Made by a program: the position numbers and the translations under genes. The notes under the pieces were generated by a model that was not told where the DNA came from, did not search any database, and saw only the letters and a program-made list of their open reading frames with translations. This document shows, piece after piece, positions 8,228 through 16,794 of a stretch of 24,713 nt of DNA (its first letter is position 1; the number at the start of each line of letters is the position of its first letter). Source of the DNA: a virus. The stretch is taken from IMG/VR virus record IMGVR_UViG_3300007960_000176, positions 1 to 24,713 of that record, one strand, 5' to 3'.

Positions 8228-10344
8228 TAGTAGCCAAAGCCCCCGCCAAAGAGTGAACCAGCAGTCCTCATGCTCTGGACCATGATATTTGATTGGTTAT
8301 CGCTTTTTATTTTGATGTCTACATTAGCATTTCTAGGAACACTACGAATTACCGTACCGGGGGACGTAGAATCGTCTAGATTAGACGATAAATTATTCCC
8401 TAGGCCCTTACCCCTATCGCCTCTTTCCTTACGATCTCGGAGGTTTTCTAGGACTCTCCCTTTTCTCAGAGAAGGGGGAGTATCCTTGTATGGAGGTGTT
8501 CCGTGCCAACCTTCAGATGAATCCAAAGGATCAGATTTATTTCCGCTACCTTTAATGTGTTGTTTTACTGCATCAGCAAGCATCTTGCCAACACGCTTCT
8601 TTTCAGCACCTTCTGGCAAGCTATTATAAATATCACGAAGATTATCAATATCTTCACTTGTTATTTCTGATTGCTGCAATCCAGAGAATTCAGATGGCTT
8701 GGCAGATTCAAATCTTTTGCCCATTTTGATTTTTGGCTTTGACGGCCAAATATCATAATCAAGACCTTTGTTCAAACTTCCTGGTACATCAGGTGGTAAC
8801 CCGCTGAGTGCGCCCTCATTTGCACTAGACTCATCAATAAGGTGGAATTTAATCATCCACTCCTTTATTGCTCTGAACACTTCTTCAGCATCACTAGCTG
8901 CTTTTCTAATATCATCAAATGATGGGATCAAATCTTTTAAAGATTTACCAAATTCAAGGGCGCTTGAAAAGGCAGCATCCATTTTTTCAGTTGCTTCAGG
9001 GAATTTATTTTGAGCCCACTCATGGACGAAATCCCACGCCTCTTTTGCTCTGTCTAGCGTGTATTCCCCAAGATCCTTTGCATCTCTTTTCAGGATTTCA
9101 AAAAATTCTTCCTTGCTTTCTGACTGGAATAATTCATTAATCCTATTGATAAATTCAACAACACCTTCAAGTGCAGAGTCAATGGCATTTGCACCACCAC
9201 CCTTTTCAAACCCCTTCTTAACAGTATTGATAAGATTTTCAACAGGAAGCAATAGCCTAGTCATCTTGTTCTGGATAGCAGTCTCTGCCCCTGCCATACC
9301 AATAGCACGCTCTGTTTCAAAATGACGCCATGCTTCTGGATCTTTTAGCTTGGATGAGGATTCATATCTGCTACTAGTGTCTCTTATTTCTGAGTATTCT
9401 TTTTCAGACAGATTGCCTATTCTAAGCATATCCTGAACACTAAAGAACTGGCCTAAGCCAGTTGCACCTAGTGTCATTTCATTTGCTCCCCACCTTGGGT
9501 TCCTGGCATAATTTCTTGCCAGGTCAGTCATCTTCCAGGTGAGTTCTTCAGTAGACATAGACCTTGCTTCTTGCTGCGATATACCAGCAGTTGCAAGACC
9601 TAATGAGAATGGAGCAGCCCTAGCAGAAGCAATTCCTGAAAGTACATTTCCAGGGTCTGCTAATCTTCCATATGTAGCATTAAGTCTAAATATATCATTA
9701 GGGTTGATACCAACGGCATTGCTAAAGAATGAACGCTGTGTTATTGCTTGGCTAGAGCCAATCATCCCTTCAAATGAGAACATGTCAACAAACTTTTGAA
9801 GAACGCCTGCAGGACTTGTCATCTTCATCAGTAGGTTGCCAAAGCTATTCAGCCCTTTAATAGCAAGGTTGAGTGCCATGTTAGCCACATCCCCAACCAT
9901 TCCAACACCCGCGCCAAGAATGGATGTGGTTCCTTTCCATGCTGCACTTGAAACAGAAGATCCTATATTCCACATATAGGATGGGCCATCATCTCTATTC
10001 CCTCCATTATTTGGAGGGTGACCTCCTGGTTGCCACCCCCTATAGTATCCAGGATTGATATAATTATTGCCACCACCTCCGCCTGCTGCTGCAGCATTAG
10101 GAGTATAGCCTGCATTGAATCCACCAGGGCCAGATGGCGTTGATGATCCTCCCATGATATAAGCAGGATTCCAATTTGATCCGCTGAACTGACCACCAGT
10201 TGGTTTTACTGTGTCATCAATTCTGCCAGTATTATGAGAGGATGATTTAAAGTATCCGCTGAGGCCGTGGACATCACGAGCAGCCTTTTCAATGGCCTCT
10301 GCACCTTTTACTTCAATTTCAAGAATGCTTCTTATACTGCTCAT
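8227..10344 (-). CDS. tail tape measure protein
   Basis: A 705-residue protein, the longest in the window, placed after the chaperone frameshift gene and before the hub. Residues ~1-45 are a helical start. Residues ~48-120 are Gly/Pro/Asn-rich and probably disordered (AAAAGGGGGNN, QPGGHPPNNGGN). Residues ~135-175 contain a hydrophobic stretch with GAGVGMVGDVANMALNLAI, likely to interact with membranes. Residues ~340-520 are helical with long charged segments, as expected of a ruler. The C-terminal ~190 residues are charged and low in complexity. From the usual ruler relation of about 0.15 nm per residue, a tail of roughly 100 nm would follow, a rough inference. No lytic transglycosylase motif is seen. 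Confidence 0.85.
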   Translation of the reverse strand: MSSIRSILEIEVKGAEAIEKAARDVHGLSGYFKSSSHNTGRIDDTVKPTGGQFSGSNWNPAYIMGGSSTPSGPGGFNAGYTPNAAAAGGGGGNNYINPGYYRGWQPGGHPPNNGGNRDDGPSYMWNIGSSVSSAAWKGTTSILGAGVGMVGDVANMALNLAIKGLNSFGNLLMKMTSPAGVLQKFVDMFSFEGMIGSSQAITQRSFFSNAVGINPNDIFRLNATYGRLADPGNVLSGIASARAAPFSLGLATAGISQQEARSMSTEELTWKMTDLARNYARNPRWGANEMTLGATGLGQFFSVQDMLRIGNLSEKEYSEIRDTSSRYESSSKLKDPEAWRHFETERAIGMAGAETAIQNKMTRLLLPVENLINTVKKGFEKGGGANAIDSALEGVVEFINRINELFQSESKEEFFEILKRDAKDLGEYTLDRAKEAWDFVHEWAQNKFPEATEKMDAAFSSALEFGKSLKDLIPSFDDIRKAASDAEEVFRAIKEWMIKFHLIDESSANEGALSGLPPDVPGSLNKGLDYDIWPSKPKIKMGKRFESAKPSEFSGLQQSEITSEDIDNLRDIYNSLPEGAEKKRVGKMLADAVKQHIKGSGNKSDPLDSSEGWHGTPPYKDTPPSLRKGRVLENLRDRKERGDRGKGLGNNLSSNLDDSTSPGTVIRSVPRNANVDIKIKSDNQSNIMVQSMRTAGSLFGGGFGY

Positions 10345-10902
10345 TAAAGAATCTCAATCTAAAATTATCGATTATTTCAGAACAGATGTGTCCATATTTC
10401 CAGTAGGTTCTTCCGTGTTCGCAGTCGTCAAAGAAGCGATCACTTCCGAAACACTCAACGATGTAAGCTCCAAGCTCATCGCTGGCAGAATCCCCGATAA
10501 CCACGTTTTCATCATCGAGGGGAAGGTATGACGTGATAGTATAATAAAAAAAACGATACGATTAATGACCTCATCTTTAAGATCATTAGATATAGAACTT
10601 TCTGCCAGCATCTTTGGTTGTCCACCAGTAACTACAAAAGTTGCTGATGCTATGCTGGACAGAAAGTCCTGAATATCATTTTTCTTGTTGTATGTTTCTG
10701 CAGAGTTCAGTAATATCTTTTTAGAATAAAACATAGTTGCAGCCATACTTCTCCCGCTTGTCATCTCTTCATACGCATCACGGAATACCTTCCAATTAGC
10801 TTCAAAAGCAGCGGAAGATACAGGTGTAGAATGAACAACAAACGGGTTGCCATCCTCATCCGTGAGGTGCATGACCATGTTCAAGTCAGGATTGAATCGC
10901 AT
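10319..10902 (-). CDS. tail assembly chaperone, -1 frameshift fusion product (gpGT-like)
   Basis: This is the predicted alternative product of the same gene. Zero-frame codons 117-119 read GTT TTT TTT. Slipping back one base on T-TTT-TTT gives an open -1 frame that runs to a TGA at 10319-10321, for 119 + 75 = 194 residues. The new tail begins YYTITSYLPLDDEN and includes ECFGSDRFFDDCEHG and YWKYGHICSEII. It has a normal composition with three cysteines and common codons (GAT, GAA, GTT, GGA), unlike the zero-frame tail. It overlaps the tape-measure start at 10344 by 26 bases. In lambda and many other phages the G/GT pair is made this way at this position. The slip itself is inferred, not shown. 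Confidence 0.65.
10372..10902 (-). CDS. tail assembly chaperone, zero-frame product (gpG-like)
   Basis: A 176-residue protein beginning in a TAATG overlap with the tail tube stop. The N-terminal 115 residues (LTDEDGNPFVVHSTPVSSAAFEANWKV, helices with FYSKKILLN) fit small helical tail chaperones, which coat the tape measure before tube assembly. After residue 119 the frame continues for 57 codons but changes in character. It is full of TCG, ACG, GCG and TTG codons that the AT-rich neighbours use little. This suggests that the last third is a shadow of another frame, read by -1 frameshifting at the T8 run. Genes in this slot (after tube, before tape measure) classically use such a shift. The chaperone role is inferred from context. 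Confidence 0.78.
   Translation of the reverse strand: MRFNPDLNMVMHLTDEDGNPFVVHSTPVSSAAFEANWKVFRDAYEEMTSGRSMAATMFYSKKILLNSAETYNKKNDIQDFLSSIASATFVVTGGQPKMLAESSISNDLKDEVINRIVFFIILSRHTFPSMMKTWLSGILPAMSLELTSLSVSEVIASLTTANTEEPTGNMDTSVLK
10546..10554 (-). promoter_or_regulatory. candidate -1 ribosomal slippage site (G followed by eight T)
   Basis: On the minus strand the sequence is GTTTTTTTTA. In the chaperone frame it reads GTT TTT TTT ATT, so the heptamer T-TTT-TTT fits the X-XXY-YYZ slippery rule. The run of eight could also cause transcriptional slippage or a sequencing indel. I did not identify a clear downstream pseudoknot by eye. Confidence 0.6.
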
Positions 10903-11345
10903 TAAAGACTCCAGAGATCATTCGAGATGTTGTAATAACCAGCAAACACAACAGCAAAATCCGCTTGCCTGCCAGCCAGGCTAATCTCCTGCCAGTTAAC
11001 AATAGTTGCATTGTTAAGTGTGAATGGATCCATAACATCAGTATCAGGAGTGATAGTGATGTTTCCAAGCCCAGGAGAATTTTTAATCTGAGAGATATAT
11101 GCAGATGATAGAGCCAGCGATTTAAGAACCATTGCCCTAACTTGGATGATCTGATAAGGCTCTTCAGAATTTACAGTAGATGCCATTCCCTGAATAACAG
11201 TGGTAACAGCAGTCTGAGGTGTAATAATAATACCTTCAGCACCTAGGTATGGAGCAGTGATATTAAGAGATGAATTTGAAGGCACTAGAATAGTGCCTCT
11301 AATCCTGTTAATATTGCCAGGAATCAAATTAGGATTGGTAGGCAT
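10902..11345 (-). CDS. tail tube protein
   Basis: A 147-residue protein directly after the sheath gene with a strong GGAG site upstream. It begins NRIRGTILVPSNSSLNITAPYLGAEG and is beta-rich, with strands separated by polar loops and an ending of ADFAVVFAGYYNISNDLW. Tube proteins of contractile tails are about this size and always follow the sheath, and the next gene encodes the chaperone. It would polymerise as hexameric rings around the tape measure. The exact family is not certain (possibly the DUF3277 class), but the role is well supported by context. Confidence 0.82.
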   Translation of the reverse strand: MPTNPNLIPGNINRIRGTILVPSNSSLNITAPYLGAEGIIITPQTAVTTVIQGMASTVNSEEPYQIIQVRAMVLKSLALSSAYISQIKNSPGLGNITITPDTDVMDPFTLNNATIVNWQEISLAGRQADFAVVFAGYYNISNDLWSL

Positions 11346-11356
11346 TTTCTACTCCT

Positions 11357-12754
11357 TTATGCAAATTGGGTAACATTAAGATTAAAGACAATCTGCTCAA
11401 AGCCATACTGAGGAACGTATGCAGCCTGCAGACCGCCATAAAGCCCATTAGCATAATCAGAAGGATTCTGACCAGTATACAGGCTAAATGGGACAGCATT
11501 GATAACAAAGTTCCCTCTATATTTGCCAGTGCTCACATTAGTGGCAAATACATTAGGATCAAGTGCAGTAACAATTACCTGGCCAAGAGCAAGGCCAGTT
11601 GAGATCGCTCTATTGGCAGTATTGACTGCAACCTGCTGCAAGAAATTAATGCCATCCTGATTGTAGTACAGAGGGGATAGCGGGTTATTGCTACCATTGA
11701 TTACAGCATTTGCAATATCTTGATTAAGATGAATCTGAATCCAGTCAATGCTAAACGCAACATTCGATGGCGTTCCATCAAGATTCTTACCAGGAACAAG
11801 AATTGTGTTAGTGATGCCGCCTTCCGCGCCAGTGGTGACAAAATTAATATTGCCATCAACAAACAGGTTAATCTGCTGTTGCGATAGAGGCTTATAAGCA
11901 GTTACTCCGTCAAGGAATGTATATTGACTTGGCGGAAGTTTGTTAGTAGGTGTTGGATCAAATGCGGTAATATACTGGAAGAATGATGCGACATCAAGCT
12001 CAGTTGCAGGATCTGCATCAGGAGACTGAATCATGAGGAATGTGTTCCTCAAGGTATCATAACCAGCCCAGCTTTGGTAAGTGGATGATCTTACAGGCAT
12101 ATAGAATTTAAGAAGTGCTGTAAGGGAATTATGCCCAAGAAGGAATGTGTATCCTTCTGCTGCATCTTCATCCATGCCAGTAAGAAAACACCAATTGTAA
12201 ATAGTTTCAGGATTTTGGTCCAGATACACTTCTACAAAAGCATATACATCCGCTGGGACAACAGTATTGGTTTCATAAATGTAATAGCCAACCTGAGTGT
12301 TCCCTTGCGCCCACCACGTCTGATCAAATGCTTTGATGTAAATCTGATTACCAATTAGCAGAGATCCAAGAACAGAAGATGCGCCAGGATCATCTGAAAG
12401 GGAATAATTCAGAGTATTGTCATTGTATGACGTTGCAGTAAAAGTACCATTGTAGCCAGTGGGAGTCATCCCTTTGACTTCAACAGTAGTTGTCTGCCCA
12501 ATAGGAATTCCATGATTGTTAGTAGTGGTTACACTAACAACACCTGCAGTCCATGAAATGGAAGAGATGTCATAATCAGGAGTGATATAAAGATCAAGAT
12601 CCGAAGGAGATGCAATATATTGAGTAAATCCAGTCGGCACTTCAGTGCCGCCCATTGAGACAACTGCCGCAGTCTGCTGCAGCTTATTAGGCTCAGGCGC
12701 AATAGTCTGAGAGACATTAAGCCTGACAATCTGATTGTAGTAATTATTGGCCAT
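11357..12754 (-). CDS. tail sheath protein (DUF3383-like)
   Basis: A 465-residue contractile sheath subunit. The start (NNYYNQIVRLNVSQTIAP, LQQTAAVVSMGGTEVPTG) and the later PTNKLPPSQYTFLDGVTAYKPLSQQ resemble DUF3383 sheath proteins. The C-terminal domain contains ISTGLALGQVIVTALDPNVF and YVPQYGFEQIVFNLNVTQFA. Residues ~60-133 appear to be an inserted Ig-like beta domain (SWTAGVVSVTTTNNHGIPIG, GMTPTGYNGTFTAT), probably exposed on the outer surface. It is followed by the tube gene 11 bases later. The sheath makes this a myovirus-type tail. Assignment is confident. Confidence 0.9.
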   Translation of the reverse strand: MANNYYNQIVRLNVSQTIAPEPNKLQQTAAVVSMGGTEVPTGFTQYIASPSDLDLYITPDYDISSISWTAGVVSVTTTNNHGIPIGQTTTVEVKGMTPTGYNGTFTATSYNDNTLNYSLSDDPGASSVLGSLLIGNQIYIKAFDQTWWAQGNTQVGYYIYETNTVVPADVYAFVEVYLDQNPETIYNWCFLTGMDEDAAEGYTFLLGHNSLTALLKFYMPVRSSTYQSWAGYDTLRNTFLMIQSPDADPATELDVASFFQYITAFDPTPTNKLPPSQYTFLDGVTAYKPLSQQQINLFVDGNINFVTTGAEGGITNTILVPGKNLDGTPSNVAFSIDWIQIHLNQDIANAVINGSNNPLSPLYYNQDGINFLQQVAVNTANRAISTGLALGQVIVTALDPNVFATNVSTGKYRGNFVINAVPFSLYTGQNPSDYANGLYGGLQAAYVPQYGFEQIVFNLNVTQFA

Positions 12755-12780
12755 TTTATACCTCTTGCGTTAAATGGCAG

Positions 12781-13719
12781 TTACGGAACATTTTCCATCA
12801 GGGATACAGGCAGAACACTCTCAATATACTCAAGAGCATAATTATACACTGCGTGCTGATTATAGCTAATATCTAATTCAACAAATTTCTGCTGTGCGAT
12901 AGTATTCAATTCTGATTGAATGTGCTTACCATCAGCCACTCTTATGCCATCGCCTATTATACCAAAACATCCATTCTTCCATGATTGGGCAATGATGTAT
13001 TGCACATAATTCTGAATATCAGTATTGTTCAATCCATACACAACTAATTGAACACTATCCTGCATCAATTGCCAAGTTCCTTCTGCATTATACAAAGGTA
13101 TCGGTTGAAGAATTGATGTAGAGGTCTCATCAATGTGACAAGCTATATATGGAGGATGTACATTTTCAGGGACAAGATAAGAAGGATATATTGCTGCATA
13201 TTGGTTCAGTGAAATCCAAATAGGCAAGCTATTTGAAACAATTATATCCTTGCTATTAAGAATGTCAAGGCTATCAACAATCTGACTCATCATCTGAGGA
13301 TAGACTGCTTGACCTTCATAGTGCCATAGATTGGCTTGCTGATAATAATTTTTATGACTAGAAAAGCTGAATAATAAATTTTGGAATTCACCAAGATACA
13401 TATATTCAGGCTGTAAGATGTTAAAATCAGCTATCTGTGTACCAGTAGTGAAAATAACATTTTGATATGCTATAGTGCTGGATAACTCTTGTTTTTGATC
13501 TGAATAATAATGAAATGATCCAGCTACATCAAGAATTGGATTGACTTCATTTTCATCAAGTAGAGAAGCAAGAACCCAAAATACAAAGCCGTCATAAGGG
13601 AGAATGACTCTTTTGTATTTTTTGAATGTGACAACTTGCTCTTGGCTAATTATGCCAAGGCCAGACTTTAATACAGCCTCTAATGAGCTATCTGGAATGC
13701 CTTGATTAAAAGTTGTCAT
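12781..13719 (-). CDS. virion structural protein, neck/tail terminator region
   Basis: A 312-residue protein that overlaps the preceding gene by ATGA (13719/13716) and precedes the sheath. Visible features are a N-terminal helix, a long beta-rich body with VTFKKYKRVILPYDGFVFWVLAS and FSFSSHKNYYQQANLWHY, and a C-terminal domain with VQLVVYGLNNTDIQNYVQYI. The last part looks like the fold of small tail-completion or terminator proteins. I do not recognise the family. Position between head-completion genes and sheath suggests a neck or tail-terminator protein that joins head and tail. Confidence 0.7.
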   Translation of the reverse strand: MTTFNQGIPDSSLEAVLKSGLGIISQEQVVTFKKYKRVILPYDGFVFWVLASLLDENEVNPILDVAGSFHYYSDQKQELSSTIAYQNVIFTTGTQIADFNILQPEYMYLGEFQNLLFSFSSHKNYYQQANLWHYEGQAVYPQMMSQIVDSLDILNSKDIIVSNSLPIWISLNQYAAIYPSYLVPENVHPPYIACHIDETSTSILQPIPLYNAEGTWQLMQDSVQLVVYGLNNTDIQNYVQYIIAQSWKNGCFGIIGDGIRVADGKHIQSELNTIAQQKFVELDISYNQHAVYNYALEYIESVLPVSLMENVP

Positions 13720-14102
13720 TTACGCAGTACTATTTGAAGTGATCTTCTATACAATCCAGTATCAACAAAACTTGGTCTAGGATAATGCTTTCTTTTAATC
13801 TTTCCCTTTCTTGTCAAAGATCGCTTTGTAGGAACACCAGCAATCTTATTATCAAATTTTTTGTTAGTTAATGCGTATTGAAATAATTTAGTAGATTTTT
13901 CAAGACCCATAACCTTTGGGTAAGGCTTCTTCCTCATGGAGTAAAACAAAAGCACTTCTTGAACTTCCTTAGCAATTGCATCAGCATACATATTGCTAAA
14001 TAATTCAACTATGCCATAATTGTTTTCAATCCATTGAGCAACCCATTTAACAGACTTTCTATTTTTATAATATCCAGTTTTTACCTCAAAGGATATTTTC
14101 AT
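13716..14102 (-). CDS. basic neck/head-tail joining protein
   Basis: A 128-residue protein rich in Lys and Arg. It starts at 14102 in a TAATG overlap. The N-terminal half is helical (WVAQWIENNYGIVELFSNMYADAIAKEVQEV). The C-terminal half has a run of basic residues (RSLTRKGKIKRKHY) ending in FVDTGLYRRSLQIVLRK. The 'DTG-L-x-x-S-L' ending is typical of HK97 gp10-like tail completion proteins. It probably forms part of the neck. The family assignment is tentative. Confidence 0.65.
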   Translation of the reverse strand: MKISFEVKTGYYKNRKSVKWVAQWIENNYGIVELFSNMYADAIAKEVQEVLLFYSMRKKPYPKVMGLEKSTKLFQYALTNKKFDNKIAGVPTKRSLTRKGKIKRKHYPRPSFVDTGLYRRSLQIVLRK

Positions 14103-14563
14103 TAAGCAATATTCAGCAAGCTCAAATTTCCAAAACTTTGCGCAATTTGCATATATGTCCTACCATATATGGTTTTCAAATTCTGCAAATTCTGCAAAGT
14201 CATATCTTTAAAGAAGTCAGGGACAAACAAATCAGTAGATGTAGATTCATCTTGTGCTCTTTCAACTACACCAGGCACTAATGCTTTAAGTTTATATTGC
14301 TGTTGGTATCTTGCAAAATAATCTTGCCCAGGCTGGTCAATAGCATAAGTAAGAAGCGTATCAGCAGCAAGATTGTACACTGCTGTTGAATATAAAAAAT
14401 TTTCAGGAATTTGAGGAATAGAGCCAATCAATGGCAAGCATATATTTATTGAATAATTATATGAAAATGATATGGCCCAATTATCATCAGGAAGAATGGT
14501 ATTATCAATCTGCATTATGTCGCGGATAAATGTCAAAAATCCAGCTTCTGTTGGGCCACTCAT
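14102..14563 (-). CDS. head completion/adaptor protein (DUF4054-like)
   Basis: A 153-residue protein, 4 bases after its upstream neighbour. The order FLTFIRDIMQIDNTILPDDNWAISF, then YNLAADTLLTYAIDQPGQDYFARY, then FFKDMTLQNLQNLKTIYGRTYMQIAQS is the helical pattern of DUF4054 adaptors. These close the portal vertex after DNA packaging. The position between capsid and neck genes fits. The short N-terminus and all-helical body are in the usual size range. Confidence 0.7.
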   Translation of the reverse strand: MSGPTEAGFLTFIRDIMQIDNTILPDDNWAISFSYNYSINICLPLIGSIPQIPENFLYSTAVYNLAADTLLTYAIDQPGQDYFARYQQQYKLKALVPGVVERAQDESTSTDLFVPDFFKDMTLQNLQNLKTIYGRTYMQIAQSFGNLSLLNIA

Positions 14564-14567
14564 ATTA

Positions 14568-15050
14568 TCAGTCCTTTGAGGAGAATTTCTGTTTGACCAA
14601 AGGCTTGCTCTTGCGAGCAGTCTCCTTTGGAGTCATTTCAGTGATTTCAACTTCAACTGCTTTAACACCTTCATTAAGATCAGGATTCTGCTCTACAGAC
14701 TTCATCACAGCAATAGCGCTGCGTTCTTTCTCAAGCTGAATTTGACGAGATACAATATCTTCATTGATCTCATCAACCATCTCATAAATATCAGCAGGCA
14801 TAGGCTTTTCAGAGTACACTAGCGCAATCTTATTTCCGCTACGTTTTGCGCTCTTTGCCTCAGAGACACTAACCATGCCATATCTTTTATGGTGATCAAC
14901 GACATAATTAAATACATCTTCAGATACACCATTCAGAACTTGCATCTGACTTCCAGCATCAATAGTGCGAGTAAAAATCCTTTCACCCTCAGGAACCCTC
15001 CAATTAAAATTGTGAGACTGAGTAGTTGGATTCAATACATACAAGTCCAT
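14568..15050 (-). CDS. phage protein of unknown function downstream of the capsid
   Basis: A 160-residue protein, the first gene after the capsid terminator, with a GAGGT ribosome site upstream. The N-terminal ~60 residues (MDLYVLNPTTQSHNFNWRVPEGER, FTRTIDAGSQMQVLNG) read as a small beta domain. This motif recurs in a gene found next to the capsid in several myovirus groups. The C-terminal half is charged and helical (EMVDEINEDIVSRQIQLEKERSAIAVM), with a Lys-rich end. I do not assign a function. It could be a head-associated or accessory neck protein. Confidence 0.6.
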   Translation of the reverse strand: MDLYVLNPTTQSHNFNWRVPEGERIFTRTIDAGSQMQVLNGVSEDVFNYVVDHHKRYGMVSVSEAKSAKRSGNKIALVYSEKPMPADIYEMVDEINEDIVSRQIQLEKERSAIAVMKSVEQNPDLNEGVKAVEVEITEMTPKETARKSKPLVKQKFSSKD

Positions 15051-15077
15051 CTTTTTACCTCATTAAAGATGATGCCC

Positions 15078-15140
15078 AAATAAAATGCACTGGCAGGGGT
15101 GAGGGCTTACCCTTTTCGATGCGCTACTCTAGCCAGTGCA
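15078..15140 (-). terminator. rho-independent terminator with nested hairpin after the capsid gene
   Basis: Perfect 9-base arms TGCACTGGC (15086-15094) and GCCAGTGCA (15132-15140) enclose 37 bases. That loop contains a second hairpin (GGGTGA 15097-15102, TTACCC 15107-15112, with GGGC between them). On the minus strand the outer stem is followed by TTTTATTT. It lies 7 bases after the capsid stop, so it would end or thin the early part of the head transcript, or protect its 3' end. Confidence 0.8.
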
Positions 15141-15147
15141 ACATGTT

Positions 15148-16173
15148 TTAGGCGTAAGCCATAGACAGGATAGAAATGCCCTGTGAACGGATTGCCCAGC
15201 CCGGCGTACAACGAATCTCAGAAACAGTGCTCAGTGCTCCATCAGGAAGCGGAGAGGTGATCTCTTTAGGTGCAGCCATATCAGACAGCATCAGAGTAGT
15301 TGCATCAGTGCCAGGGGTGAGAGTTGCAAAGATATTGGTGTTCGGCTTGGAGCCAACATACGGGGTCTTGATTTCCGGGATAACCAGAAGAATAGCATCC
15401 GTACCACCAGCACCCTTGCCAATAAGGGTGTCATCATAACACCACTCAACAGAGTCACCAGACCATCCAATAACTCCTTCAGTAACACCAGCAGTGGAAG
15501 TGACACCAGCACCAGGAATCTGATACTCAGTGACAGATACAACGCTATACATCCACTGGCCAAGGCAGCGCTGCGGACCAAGCACAACAACACGAGCAGC
15601 AGTCCCCATCTGATTCATACGAATCTTGGCCTGGACAATCTGCTTAGTAAGATACTGTGCCATTTCAGCAGGGCTGTAGGTAACAACAGTGGTGTTACCG
15701 CCAGTATCCGCTGGTAGGGTATCAGTGAATGCTCCAGGAGTATTCAGGAGACCTTCACCAGTGTTCTGCGGGTTAAAGCCATAAAGCAGGCCATTACGCA
15801 TTCCAGTGAAAATACCCTGACGCATCGCAAGTCGATTCGCCTCAGGAAGAGCAAAGCCCCAATTATTTGCAGCAGCAATATCATGGTGATCATAAATAGT
15901 ACGATTGCGCAGCAAGTAAGTAGGTGCAGAAATCTGCTGTGCACTTACAGAGCAAGAGGGAAGCTGATTTCCTGCATTCTGGTTTGCCTGATATGCAGAC
16001 TTAACATTCAGACGCTTGATGTATACAGCCAGATCACCTTGTGCCATCTTGGGAGCAATAGAGCCGCCAGCTAGTGCACTAAATGCACCAGACGGCTGCT
16101 GATACTGCATGATGATTTCCGGCATAGTAAATGACGGATGGATCTGAACAAAACCATTAGTAATATTTGCCAT
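15148..16173 (-). CDS. major capsid protein (DUF2184-like)
   Basis: A 341-residue protein after a TTAAGGAGTTA Shine-Dalgarno leader. It shows an N-arm (PEIIMQYQQPSGAFSALAGG), LAVYIKRLNVKSAYQ, and a core with DIAAANNWGFALPEANRLAMRQGIFTGMRNGLLYGFNPQ. Later come AEMAQYLTKQIVQAKIRMNQ and an ending LPDGALSTVSEIRCTPGWAIRSQGISILSMAYA. This is the pattern of DUF2184 capsid proteins with an HK97 fold, in which an encapsulin-like E-loop and P-domain follow the N-arm. Position directly after protease and decoration genes fits. It would form the head shell around the scaffold carried by the upstream protein. Assignment is confident. Confidence 0.9.
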   Translation of the reverse strand: MANITNGFVQIHPSFTMPEIIMQYQQPSGAFSALAGGSIAPKMAQGDLAVYIKRLNVKSAYQANQNAGNQLPSCSVSAQQISAPTYLLRNRTIYDHHDIAAANNWGFALPEANRLAMRQGIFTGMRNGLLYGFNPQNTGEGLLNTPGAFTDTLPADTGGNTTVVTYSPAEMAQYLTKQIVQAKIRMNQMGTAARVVVLGPQRCLGQWMYSVVSVTEYQIPGAGVTSTAGVTEGVIGWSGDSVEWCYDDTLIGKGAGGTDAILLVIPEIKTPYVGSKPNTNIFATLTPGTDATTLMLSDMAAPKEITSPLPDGALSTVSEIRCTPGWAIRSQGISILSMAYA

Positions 16174-16185
16174 TATTGTAACTCC

Positions 16186-16782
16186 TTAAATCTGAATGAC
16201 AGCAACATTGGCAGTAGTATTCCAAGTTGCATAACCAGTTGCACCATCATAGGAAACAATAGCACCGTTGGTATCAACCTGAATAAGCGTTGCGGTGAAT
16301 TCATCAGTGCCATTACCAGAAATGAGCTGGCCATTCACAAAATCCCAAGAAAATGCCTGAGGATTTGAGGAGCCTGCCAAGGCAATAATTGCAGCAGAAC
16401 ACTTAACAACAATACGGTTGTTAGTACCTTTGCGAACAAAATTAAAGCTATTTCCAGCAACTGCCGTAGGAACAGGAGACTGAGGAGTGGTAGGAACGCT
16501 GTAAGAACCATTGAATACAGTGAAGCCAGAAATCTCCGCTGCAGTGGTTGCCAGAGTCAGATTCGAGCCCATGTATCCAGCTTCAGGAGTAGCAGCAGGA
16601 GTGCCTTCAACAATAGGCAGACCACCCCAAATTACACCAGTCTCACTAGCATCAATGACACCAGCCGCAAGCTGAAAACGTCCAGCAGGATCAGATTGAA
16701 GATCACCCTGCCAGAAGCCATTGGACTGTACAGAAAAGCTATCCTGTACATTAGTAACGGCAAAAGGATTGAAAGTCGTCAT
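16186..16782 (-). CDS. head decoration/structural cement protein
   Basis: A 198-residue, beta-rich, Ala/Gly/Thr-rich protein between the protease and the capsid. Notable stretches are SDPAGRFQLAAGVIDASETG, TTPQSPVPTAVAGNSFNFV and VDTNGAIVSYDGATGYATW. Homologues at this site in similar phages are called structural cement proteins that cap the capsid surface. Its leader (TTAAGGAGTTA and ATG after a short A-rich spacer) is nearly identical to that of the capsid gene, which suggests matched high expression. Assignment to cement is by position and composition. Confidence 0.75.
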   Translation of the reverse strand: MTTFNPFAVTNVQDSFSVQSNGFWQGDLQSDPAGRFQLAAGVIDASETGVIWGGLPIVEGTPAATPEAGYMGSNLTLATTAAEISGFTVFNGSYSVPTTPQSPVPTAVAGNSFNFVRKGTNNRIVVKCSAAIIALAGSSNPQAFSWDFVNGQLISGNGTDEFTATLIQVDTNGAIVSYDGATGYATWNTTANVAVIQI

Positions 16783-16794
16783 TTGTATAACTCC

